64,000 nucleotides of DNA, taken from the NCBI GenBank assembly GCA_016715895.1, contig JADJXH010000003.1:806001-870000 (forward strand), given 5' to 3'. Source of the stretch: Flavobacteriales bacterium (GTDB taxonomy: Bacteria > Bacteroidota > Bacteroidia > Flavobacteriales_F > PHOS-HE28). The first letter of the stretch is position 1. The number at the start of each line of letters is the position of its first letter. The translations under genes were made by a program, and so were the position numbers. Positions 7,764-15,034 of the stretch are shown here, piece by piece. The notes beneath the pieces are model-generated. The model did not search any database. It saw nothing but the letters and a program-made list of their open reading frames with translations, and was not told where the DNA came from.

Positions 7764-9081
7764 CGCGCGGATCGGTATGCGCCTCCTTCCCGGCCACGAC
7801 CACCTGCCGCATCAGGGGGATCGCGACCAACATCAGCCCACCGGCAACGGCCGCACCGGCCAGCACGAACACGACGAGCACGGACATCACCGGCCGCATG
7901 ATCTCCGCGTGGTCGGTCATGCCCAGGCCCACGGAACGCCAGCCCTTCAGCAGACCGGCCACGATCAGCGCCGACCACAGGACGTGGAGGGCGATGACCG
8001 CGATGCGCAGGCCTGCCCGGGGCCAGCGGCCGGCACGAACACCTTCGAACCCCGACCAATGGGCGATGCAGCCCAGCAGGATGAACGTATTGATGCCGAT
8101 CGTGGCACCCATGGCGTGGGCCACCGTGATGTGCGTGCCGTGGGTGTACCGGTTGATCGCCGGCACCGACATCAGCAGGGCCAGCATCAGGTTCAGCAGC
8201 ACCCAATGTTCGGCGGCGCGCAGACAGCGCTGGCTGAAGGTCGTATCGGAGGGGCCGGTCCGCGACCTCCGCAGGCCGCGCAGGATGTCGAACAGGATCA
8301 GCCATTCGGCCATGCTGATGGCATAGGCGGCATGCCGCACCCAACCGGCCGTGGGTGCATTGTAGAGGTGGTGCCCCCAGTTGAACATCAGGTTGGCCAG
8401 GCCCAGGAACCAGAACGCGTGCGCCTTCCCGCTGCGCGCCAAGGCCTCGTTGCCCGAGACGCGCACGGCGAGGTAGAGCGAGGTGCCGTAGATGAGCTGG
8501 TTCCAGGCCCCGACCATGCTGCCGTTGCTCTTCCATTGCACGGTGAGGTCGCGCAGGTAGCTGGCGCGGACCGAAGGCAGGAGCCACAGGTTCTGTTCGA
8601 TGAAGGTGAACAGGAAGAAGACCACTCCTGTGGTCCACATCCACAGGTACATCGGTGCCCCGCGGCCGTGTCCCCGCAGCATCCTGAGGTGGTCGACCAG
8701 CACCAGCAGCCACGCAAGTCCGATCGGCAGGGCGAGCCACGGTGGGAACTCCCAGTACTCGCGACCACCGAACCTTCCGAGCACATAGGAAACGAGGGCT
8801 GCGAGCAACGCTCCGACCCAGAGGATCACGAACCCGTGCAGGAACCTGCGATCGGGCGTCGCGCCGACCACCTCCGAGCGCGCGGTCAGCATCACGGCCA
8901 GCGCCCCCGTGACGATCCAGAACAGGGCCGTGGTGGTGTGCAACGGCCTCAACCGTACGAACGGCAGCACTTCGGCGAGCCCGGGCACGACGAACGCCAA
9001 GCCCGCCAGTACGCCCAGCAGCAATGCGGCGATCAGAAGACCGAGCGCGATGGCCGTGATGCAGCGGACGGGCCCGTTCAT
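7753..9081 (-). CDS. norB: Divergent NorB-like haem-copper oxidase family subunit (NO reductase catalytic subunit candidate)
   Basis: A 442-aa protein with about 12 transmembrane segments. Landmarks of NO-reductase-type catalytic subunits are present: RPLHTTTALFW (His48, low-spin haem ligand), NWGHHLYN (His237/His238, FeB ligands) and THGTHITVAHAMG (His322, high-spin haem ligand). Compared by eye with cNOR NorB, three positions differ. The FeB histidine of the HLWVEG motif appears to be Asn186, the adjacent essential Glu is Val190, and the second low-spin haem His is Met324. The gene overlaps norC by four bases. It may be a divergent NO reductase or another NO-handling enzyme; activity cannot be assumed. 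Confidence 0.72.
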   Translation of the reverse strand: MNGPVRCITAIALGLLIAALLLGVLAGLAFVVPGLAEVLPFVRLRPLHTTTALFWIVTGALAVMLTARSEVVGATPDRRFLHGFVILWVGALLAALVSYVLGRFGGREYWEFPPWLALPIGLAWLLVLVDHLRMLRGHGRGAPMYLWMWTTGVVFFLFTFIEQNLWLLPSVRASYLRDLTVQWKSNGSMVGAWNQLIYGTSLYLAVRVSGNEALARSGKAHAFWFLGLANLMFNWGHHLYNAPTAGWVRHAAYAISMAEWLILFDILRGLRRSRTGPSDTTFSQRCLRAAEHWVLLNLMLALLMSVPAINRYTHGTHITVAHAMGATIGINTFILLGCIAHWSGFEGVRAGRWPRAGLRIAVIALHVLWSALIVAGLLKGWRSVGLGMTDHAEIMRPVMSVLVVFVLAGAAVAGGLMLVAIPLMRQVVVAGKEAHTDPRVSA

Positions 9082-9515
9082 GGTCGATCGATGGGGATCA
9101 CGTACGTCCCGGTCCAATGCACCGCCTCCGCCGGCACCTGCGAGGTGCCGTGGCGGTCCACCCAGCGCAGGTAGGCCATGAGGTCGGTGATGGCACTGTC
9201 CGGGAGGGCATGCGCGGGCATGCGGCCGGTGCCGTACCGGATGAAGGTCCTCAACCGGGCGTCATCGCGAACGCGAACGATGTTGGTGAGGTCCGGTCCC
9301 ATGTACCCTCCAAGGCCGAACAACTGATGGCAGGCCTGGCAGTTGTGCGCCTGCCAAAGACCTCGTCCACGCATCGCCGCCTGATCCGGAACGCTCCGGC
9401 GTCCGTCGAAGAGCCCGGCATAGATCGCCACGGTGTTCGCCACGAAGGCGAGCACCAACAGCACGAGCACCCCGGAGCGCCAGCGCGGAAAGGGTGCTTC
9501 GGACCTGCCCTTCAT
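9078..9515 (-). CDS. norC: NorC-like membrane-anchored cytochrome c
   Basis: A 145-aa protein with one N-terminal membrane anchor (GVLVLLVLAFVANTVAIY) and one c-type haem site, CQACH, within the NorC pattern LWQAHNCQACHQLFG followed by GPDLTNI. A methionine in GRMPAHA is the likely axial ligand. It would pass electrons from periplasmic donors to the NorB-like subunit, whose start overlaps its stop. The ATG at 9515 is preferred over 9566, because the upstream ATG lies inside a Crp/Fnr-type palindrome and a -7-like element TGTCTTCG (9530-9523) lies seven bases before 9515. Confidence 0.83.
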   Translation of the reverse strand: MKGRSEAPFPRWRSGVLVLLVLAFVANTVAIYAGLFDGRRSVPDQAAMRGRGLWQAHNCQACHQLFGLGGYMGPDLTNIVRVRDDARLRTFIRYGTGRMPAHALPDSAITDLMAYLRWVDRHGTSQVPAEAVHWTGTYVIPIDRP

Positions 9516-9552
9516 CACGATGCGAAGACACGGCTCATGTTCCCTGGAACGA

Positions 9553-9566
9553 ATGATGCCCGTCAT
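9553..9566. promoter_or_regulatory. Crp/Fnr-type site between norC and the multicopper oxidase gene
   Basis: ATGAT-GCCC-GTCAT. The centre (9559.5) is 29.5 bp from the norC -7-like element (TGTCTTCG, 9530-9523). On the other strand it is about 30.5 bp from a weak -7-like TATTTCAG (9590-9597) of the multicopper oxidase gene. Both distances suit a class II activator site near -42. Confidence 0.6.
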
Positions 9567-9572
9567 GTTATT

Positions 9573-9588
9573 CGGACATACCTGTCTG
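9573..9588. promoter_or_regulatory. GGACA-N4-TGTCC operator before the multicopper oxidase gene
   Basis: CGGACA-TACC-TGTCTG, one arm base off the perfect palindromes at 30302 and 59718. It lies between the Crp/Fnr-type site and the ATG at 9618. A repressor here could block the plus-strand promoter. Confidence 0.5.
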
Positions 9589-9617
9589 TTATTTCAGCCC
9601 CCACCGAACCACGTCCC

Positions 9618-11273
9618 ATGCTGCGTCCGTCGCTCCTGCTATCCACCTGCGCGCTCCCGATCGTCCTGTTGGCCCAGACGATGAACCCCATGGCCGTTCC
9701 GCCCGCCTTGGAACTGGACACCTTCGATCTGGACGTGGATGAGCATGTGGTGAGCTTCTACCCCGGGGTGAACACCAGCACCTACGGGGCCAGCGCCCCC
9801 TATCTGGGCCCCACACTGATCCTGCACCAAGGCGACACCGCCCGCATCCGGGTTCACAACCACCTGAACCAGGTGACGAGCATGCACTGGCATGGCATGC
9901 GTGTGCCGGGCTGGGCCGATGGAGGGCCGCCCCGTGAGGTCCTTCCGGGTGAAACGTGGTCCGTGGAGTTCCCGGTACGGCATCCGGCGGCCACCTTCTG
10001 GTACCATCCGCACCCGGACGGGCTCACGGCGGAGCAGGCCAATCAAGGAGTGGCCGGTGCCATCGTGGTGCGCGACACGGTCGAGGCGGCCCTTGCACTG
10101 CCCCGCACCTACGGGGTGGACGACCTGCCGGTGGTGATCCAGGACCGGCGGTTCGCCCCCAACGGCAACTTCGTCTTCGCCGCTTATGGTGACTCGGTGC
10201 TGGTGAACGGAACCCCGCACGCGTATGTGGACTGCCCGGCGCAGGTGGTGCGGCTGCGGCTGCTGAACGGCAGCAACGCCCGGGTCTACCAGCTCGGCTT
10301 CGATGACGGGCGCACGTTCCACGTGATCGCCAGTGACGGCGGATTGCTGAGCGCACCGGTGCCGACGGACCGCCTACCCTTGAGCAACGGCGAGCGGGCC
10401 GAGGTGCTGTTGGACCTCACCGGCATGGAGGGCGACAGTCTGCACCTGATGAGCTTCGGCAGCGAACTGCCCGTCACCGTACCGGGTGCCAACAACCCGA
10501 TCTGGGAAACGAGCGTGCTGAACGGCGTGGACTTCCAGGTGCTTCGGATCCGCGTGGGCCCGCCCACACCGGGCGCGGTGACCACGATCCCCGGTACGCT
10601 GGTGACGCTGACACCGCCTGACGAAGCCGACGCGGTGCGCACACGAACGAAGATCCTGGCGGGCATGGGCATGGTGGGCATGGGCATGTTCACCATCAAC
10701 GGGCTCATGTTCAACCCGGCGGTGGTGAACGACACCATGCTCCTGGGCACCACCGAAGTATGGGAGATCGAGAACATCAGCAACATGGCCCACCCCATGC
10801 ATCTGCACGGCGGCTCGTTCCACGTGCTGGACCGCGATGGTGCACCGCCTCCCCTGTGGGAACGGGGACCGAAGGACGTGGTGCTGGTGGATGCCGGGGC
10901 CAGTGTGCGCATCATCATGCGGTTCGAGGACCTGAGCGACGGATGGCCGTACATGTACCACTGCCACAACCTGATGCACGAGGACAACATGATGATGCTG
11001 CAGTACATCGTGGTGGACCTCAATACCGACCTGCCCGCCCTCGAAGCCGGGCCGGCAACGCTGTTCCCGATCCCGAGCGCCGGCGCGGTGAACTACACAT
11101 GCCCCTTCGTGCCGGAGGCGTTGCGCATCACCGACGCCACCGGGCGGACCGTGCATACGGAAGGCGCGCTGCCCGCACAGGGAACCCTTGACCTGGCCCT
11201 GCCACCGGGCTCCTACTTGGCCACGTTCAGCACCGATCAACGCCGGAGCACGGCCCGGTTGGTCATTCGCTGA
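9618..11273 (+). CDS. Secreted multicopper oxidase with T9SS sorting domain
   Basis: A 551-aa exported three-cupredoxin-domain oxidase. The signal peptide ends near LLAQT (residue 20). Copper motifs are present in order: HWHG, FWYHPHPDG, HPMHLHGG and HCHNLMHEDN with its trailing methionines. These supply the type 2/3 trinuclear site and the type 1 Cys-His site. A methionine-rich stretch (GMGMVGMGM) precedes the third domain. The last 80 residues (LFPIPSAGAVNY through ARLVIR) look like a type A T9SS sorting domain, so the enzyme is likely placed on the cell surface. The substrate is unknown; CotA/bilirubin-oxidase-like enzymes are the nearest pattern. It is divergent from norC. Confidence 0.86.
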   Translation: MLRPSLLLSTCALPIVLLAQTMNPMAVPPALELDTFDLDVDEHVVSFYPGVNTSTYGASAPYLGPTLILHQGDTARIRVHNHLNQVTSMHWHGMRVPGWADGGPPREVLPGETWSVEFPVRHPAATFWYHPHPDGLTAEQANQGVAGAIVVRDTVEAALALPRTYGVDDLPVVIQDRRFAPNGNFVFAAYGDSVLVNGTPHAYVDCPAQVVRLRLLNGSNARVYQLGFDDGRTFHVIASDGGLLSAPVPTDRLPLSNGERAEVLLDLTGMEGDSLHLMSFGSELPVTVPGANNPIWETSVLNGVDFQVLRIRVGPPTPGAVTTIPGTLVTLTPPDEADAVRTRTKILAGMGMVGMGMFTINGLMFNPAVVNDTMLLGTTEVWEIENISNMAHPMHLHGGSFHVLDRDGAPPPLWERGPKDVVLVDAGASVRIIMRFEDLSDGWPYMYHCHNLMHEDNMMMLQYIVVDLNTDLPALEAGPATLFPIPSAGAVNYTCPFVPEALRITDATGRTVHTEGALPAQGTLDLALPPGSYLATFSTDQRRSTARLVIR

Positions 11274-11297
11274 ACGACGGGGTTCGCCGGCCGGCCC

Positions 11298-11320
11298 CTT
11301 CGCGCGGTGCGGCCGCGAAG
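11298..11320. terminator. Bidirectional hairpin between convergent genes
   Basis: CTTCGCG and CGCGAAG form a perfect 7-bp stem with a GC-rich 9-base loop. It lies between the convergent multicopper oxidase and cytochrome lipoprotein genes. There is no clear T-tract on either side. Confidence 0.4.
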
Positions 11321-11345
11321 TGGGAACACCACGTCCAGTGTACGG

Positions 11346-11762
11346 TCAATTGTTGAGCGCGCCCTGCTCGATCCAGGCCCGGATGGTGCCCAGTTCCTCG
11401 CTGCTCAGGACCGTGCCGTCGGGTGGCATGCCCAGCCCATACACATCGGTGAAGTTCACCTTGTTCCAAAGCACACTGGCATCCGGGTCGCCCGGCACGA
11501 TCCTCAGCGCCGGTGCATGACCGACGCTCACCACGTTCACCAAGTTGCCATGGGCTTCCGCCACGGATAGGTCCATACCGCCCATGGGTGGGTGGCAGGT
11601 CCAGCAATGGGCCGTGAAGATGGGCAGCACTTCGGTGCTGAAATAGGCCGTATCGATGGGCTCGCCAAGCGGCTTCGGCACGGGCAGATGGAGCGGCCCC
11701 TCGTCCTTGGTGCAGGCGGAGAACAGAAGGGCCAGCGCGAGAGCGAACGGCGTGCGGTCCAT
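11346..11762 (-). CDS. Cytochrome c-type lipoprotein
   Basis: A 138-aa protein with a lipoprotein signal peptide (LALLFSAC, lipobox cysteine near residue 17). One haem-binding motif, CWTCHP, lies at about residues 53-58. A GMPPDGT segment near residue 112 would supply the methionine ligand. The arrangement resembles planctomycete-type or diheme-like single cytochrome domains. It is last in the minus-strand operon that begins at 17086, four bases after the DUF5777 barrel gene, so it probably faces the outer-membrane or periplasmic side of that system. Confidence 0.75.
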   Translation of the reverse strand: MDRTPFALALALLFSACTKDEGPLHLPVPKPLGEPIDTAYFSTEVLPIFTAHCWTCHPPMGGMDLSVAEAHGNLVNVVSVGHAPALRIVPGDPDASVLWNKVNFTDVYGLGMPPDGTVLSSEELGTIRAWIEQGALNN

Positions 11763-11765
11763 GGT

Positions 11766-12689
11766 TCAGGGCCTGGGAAGCTTGGGGGCCTTGGGCTTCA
11801 CCAACAAGGTGCGGGCGATGTTGAAGCCGAGATGGAAGAGGCCCTCATCATACCGCGATGCGGGCATGGTGTACGCACGCTGCTCCAGGATCTCCTGCCC
11901 GCTGGAGAGCACGATCTGGAAGACGTGCCCCTGCGTGGCCACCTCATAAGCGATGGCCAGGGGCTCCAGATGAGCATCGGGCCGTCGGCCCCTGAGGATC
12001 GGTGCGACCTCCACCAGGATCGAGCCCTTGGTACTGACCTTGAACCGCCCCGACACCGCGAGCGCCAGTGTGAGGTTGGGCTCCCCGATGGCCACCAGGT
12101 TGCGATGGATGGCCACCGGGGCCAATTGGAGGGAAAGCCACCGATCGAAGCGCCGGGCCACGATGAACTGCGCGTTGTAGGACAGGCGGTGCTCGAACCG
12201 GTACGCGAAGGGGGTGGTGCCGTCCGCAAAGAAGTCGCGGTCGCCCACCGTGGGAAAGTCGTCGCTCATGAGCGCCGCATTGGCCAGCACCGTCAGCGAC
12301 ACCGGCATTTCATCCTCCACGGTCTGCTTCAGTACGCGGAACTTGGCGCCCAGGTCCCACATCTTCCGGTTCTTCGAGCGGCCCAGTTCGAGCTGGGCGT
12401 GATCGAAGGGTGCGTACAGGAAGGAGAATCGGATGTTGGCCGGCAGGTCGAGCCCGGCGAACTGCTTCCAGGCCTGTTCATCGGTGCCCACCGTACCGAA
12501 CCGGTGCTGGATCATGAACCCGAAGGAGCGCTTGCGCGGCACCACCTCCACGCTGTGGGCGTTCACCACCTGGGTGCCGGCGAAGGTGCCGGTGACGAGC
12601 TCCTGCTGTGCTTCATCCTGTGCGCAAAGGGCCCATGCGCCCAGCAGGGCGATGGTGGCCAGGGATGATCGGAGGACCGGCATGTTCAT
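11766..12689 (-). CDS. DUF5777 family beta-barrel protein
   Basis: A 307-aa protein with a signal peptide (through ALCAQDEA) and alternating hydrophobic strands typical of an outer-membrane beta-barrel. The opening VNAHSVEVVPRKRSFGFMIQHRFG and the internal LGAKFRVLKQ segment match the DUF5777 family as remembered. In Bacteroidota such proteins lie beside c-type cytochromes; their role is unknown. Here the start overlaps the stop of the cytochrome c gene (ATGA) and a cytochrome lipoprotein gene follows, which suggests an outer-membrane electron-transfer or solute module. Confidence 0.72.
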   Translation of the reverse strand: MNMPVLRSSLATIALLGAWALCAQDEAQQELVTGTFAGTQVVNAHSVEVVPRKRSFGFMIQHRFGTVGTDEQAWKQFAGLDLPANIRFSFLYAPFDHAQLELGRSKNRKMWDLGAKFRVLKQTVEDEMPVSLTVLANAALMSDDFPTVGDRDFFADGTTPFAYRFEHRLSYNAQFIVARRFDRWLSLQLAPVAIHRNLVAIGEPNLTLALAVSGRFKVSTKGSILVEVAPILRGRRPDAHLEPLAIAYEVATQGHVFQIVLSSGQEILEQRAYTMPASRYDEGLFHLGFNIARTLLVKPKAPKLPRP

Positions 12690-13075
12690 GGTTGCGCGAG
12701 GGTCCGGATGTAGTGCGCCAGTGCCCAGCGGTCCTCGCGGCTGAGCACTTGCTCGTAGGAGGCCATCTCCCCGCGGCCGTGCGTGATCTTCCAGTACAGC
12801 GCGCCATTGCTCTGCCGCTGCACCGATGCGGACCCAAGGTCGGCCGGCCTCACCTTGAGCACGGTGGCGTTCGGCCCATCACCGTGTCCTTCCATGCCGT
12901 GGCAGGTCCAGCACAACGAGCGGAACACCTTGCCCCCGCGCATGGCCGCCTTGGGATCGTCGACCATCGGGTCCTTCATGCGATCGGCCTCCGGCGGTGC
13001 CGCCCACGGCTCACCGATCCGGTCCATGGACACCATCAGGAGGGCCAGCAGCAGAATGAGGAGCGGTCGTTTCAT
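12686..13075 (-). CDS. Small periplasmic cytochrome c
   Basis: A 129-aa exported protein with a hydrophobic N-terminal signal and one haem site, CWTCHG, followed by the GHGDGP motif usual in small class I cytochromes. A later ITHGRGEMASY segment supplies the methionine ligand. It overlaps both neighbours by four bases, pointing to tight translational coupling. It probably carries electrons between the membrane polyferredoxin-TPR protein and downstream acceptors; this is inferred from gene order only. Confidence 0.82.
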   Translation of the reverse strand: MKRPLLILLLALLMVSMDRIGEPWAAPPEADRMKDPMVDDPKAAMRGGKVFRSLCWTCHGMEGHGDGPNATVLKVRPADLGSASVQRQSNGALYWKITHGRGEMASYEQVLSREDRWALAHYIRTLAQP

Positions 13076-15024
13076 GGTCGAGCTTGTTCGGTGGTCGCCC
13101 GCAACTTCGCCAGGGCCTGTTGGACGTGTGCGTCCGCCGGATCGAGCCGGGCGGCGGCCATCAGCTGCTCCTCGGCCTGGATCGTCCAACCGGAGCGTGC
13201 GTGCAGCACACCCAGGGTATAGCGGAGCCGACCATCGGTAGGCCGAAGGACCGTGAGCCGCTCCAGGTGCGGTACTGCGCGATCGGGCCGCCCCTGCTGC
13301 AGATGGAGGGCGCCCAGGTTGTTGCGCAACATGTCCTCCGGACCACCCTGGCGCAGGGCCTCGTCGAAATGCCGGATCGCATCGTCGATGCGGCCGGAGC
13401 GGTGCGCCAAGGCGCCGGCAGCGACCAGCAGGCCCGCATCGCCCGGCGCCCGTTCGAGGCCCGCAGCATAGGACCGTTGTGCAGCCTCCAAGTCTCCCTG
13501 GGTCTCCTGGGCAGCCCCCAAGGCCACTGCCGAACGCGCCAGCATCGACTGGCCTGTGGTGCCCGACCGGACCGCCCCAAGGGTCAGGTTCTCGGACCAG
13601 AGGCGCATGGCCGTCGTTCGATCACCTGCGGCGGCCTTCAGCTCGCCCAAGCGGAATCGCGCTTCGGCATGGCCCGGGTCATCGCTCAGGATCCCCTCGA
13701 GCAGCTCGGACGAGCGGAGCGCATCGCCCTGCAACCGGTACAAGGACGCCAACTCGAAGCGCCGGTCCGACGGTTCGATGAGACCTGCACGCAAGGCCGT
13801 GGCATAATGGTCGACCGCGCTCCGAAGGAGGTCCGGGTCCGACGCATTGGCGGCCACCCGCTCGTACATCGCCTTGCCGGCCAGGGTGTGGTACTGCACG
13901 TAGGCGCTGTGCGTGAAGAAGCAACCCAGGGCCACAACGGCGGCGGCGACGACGGTACCGGCCGGGCTCAACGAACGGTCCATCTTCAGGGTGAGGCCCC
14001 GGAACCGCACCGCTCCCTTCCGCAGAAGACGCCGACCAAGCACGAACAGCCAGGCCGTACATACCGCCAAGCCCACGGCGAGCAGAAAGGGCACCGTGTC
14101 GTACAGCCCTCGGTACACGGGCATGGCCACCAGGAAGATGGTCGCCAGGAGGACATCCTCCCCCACCGTGTTGCTGAACCGGCCTCCATAGGCTCCCATC
14201 GGGTGGCCCTTGCGGAAGAGCGGCGGCGGTCGGAAGCCGAAGCGAACCGCCCTCTCCGGGCACGCGGTGACACAATCGAGGTCCTTCAAGCACCGGGGAT
14301 TGGTGACCATGCCATGCATGGCGAGTTCGCGATGCACCAGGATGTCCGATGAACAGGCCTTTGTGCAGAGCCCGCACTGGCTGCAATCCTTGGTAAGCAC
14401 GATGCGGCCGGGCGCCAGCTGGTCAGCGATGCCGAAGAGGGCACCGTACGGGCAGGCCTGGAAACAGAAGCCCCGGCTGCCCAGCAGGTACACGATGAGG
14501 AACCCGCACACGAAGAAGGTGAACACGGCCACACCCGGCGGCGGCAGGTTGCGCCACAGATCATCGGTGGTGAAGGACGACCAGCGAGAGCCGCCGGCCT
14601 CCACCACGCGGATGGCTTCGGGACCCACGCCGTGCCAGAGGTGCAGCAGTTGGGGCCAGACGAACAGGTAGAACATCACCCCGATGGGCGCCCAGATGAG
14701 CGTGCGCGAACGGATGGGCTGCCGCTTGACGCGCAGCTTGTCCATGATCCAGCCGGCCGCATCCTGAAGGGCCAGGATGTGACAGCCCCAGGAGCAGAAG
14801 AAGCGGCCGAAGACCAGGGTGGCCACCATCACCACGGCCATCAGCACGAACCCGGCCGTGACGATGCCCTGGTGGATGGTATAGAGCACCTCGTTGAACT
14901 CGACCGGGGCCAGGGTGCGCCCCTTGAGCTTCCAGTGCACAAAGTGCGCGACGAAGAGCAGGTGCGCGCCGACCAGGGTGGCAACGCGCCAGTTGGCGTA
15001 GTTGGTCCTTCCCGCTCCGGCCAT
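13072..15024 (-). CDS. NapH/NosR-like membrane polyferredoxin fused to a TPR domain
   Basis: A 650-aa protein in two parts. Residues 1-330 contain several transmembrane segments, the two cysteine motifs CSWGCH and CFQACPYG that mark NapH/NosR/CcoG-type proteins, and two ferredoxin-like motifs (CSQCGLCTKAC and CLKDLDCVTACP). After two further membrane segments, residues 395-650 form at least six TPR-like repeats. The membrane half likely takes electrons from the quinol pool to periplasmic acceptors, and the TPR half may dock partners. The start at 15024 (MAGAGRTNYANW) is preferred over 15093. It is second in the operon after the lysyl-oxidase-like gene. Confidence 0.8.
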   Translation of the reverse strand: MAGAGRTNYANWRVATLVGAHLLFVAHFVHWKLKGRTLAPVEFNEVLYTIHQGIVTAGFVLMAVVMVATLVFGRFFCSWGCHILALQDAAGWIMDKLRVKRQPIRSRTLIWAPIGVMFYLFVWPQLLHLWHGVGPEAIRVVEAGGSRWSSFTTDDLWRNLPPPGVAVFTFFVCGFLIVYLLGSRGFCFQACPYGALFGIADQLAPGRIVLTKDCSQCGLCTKACSSDILVHRELAMHGMVTNPRCLKDLDCVTACPERAVRFGFRPPPLFRKGHPMGAYGGRFSNTVGEDVLLATIFLVAMPVYRGLYDTVPFLLAVGLAVCTAWLFVLGRRLLRKGAVRFRGLTLKMDRSLSPAGTVVAAAVVALGCFFTHSAYVQYHTLAGKAMYERVAANASDPDLLRSAVDHYATALRAGLIEPSDRRFELASLYRLQGDALRSSELLEGILSDDPGHAEARFRLGELKAAAGDRTTAMRLWSENLTLGAVRSGTTGQSMLARSAVALGAAQETQGDLEAAQRSYAAGLERAPGDAGLLVAAGALAHRSGRIDDAIRHFDEALRQGGPEDMLRNNLGALHLQQGRPDRAVPHLERLTVLRPTDGRLRYTLGVLHARSGWTIQAEEQLMAAARLDPADAHVQQALAKLRATTEQARP

Positions 15025-15034
15025 GTCGGTGTGT

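Noticed and set aside
9516..9566. Longer norC start at 9566
   Set aside because: The ATG there is part of the Crp/Fnr-type palindrome, and the extra residues precede the membrane anchor without similarity. The ATG at 9515 follows a -7-like element.
9117..9617. Plus-strand open frame extending the multicopper oxidase upstream of 9618
   Set aside because: It crosses norC in antisense and the intergenic control sites. The signal peptide begins at 9618.
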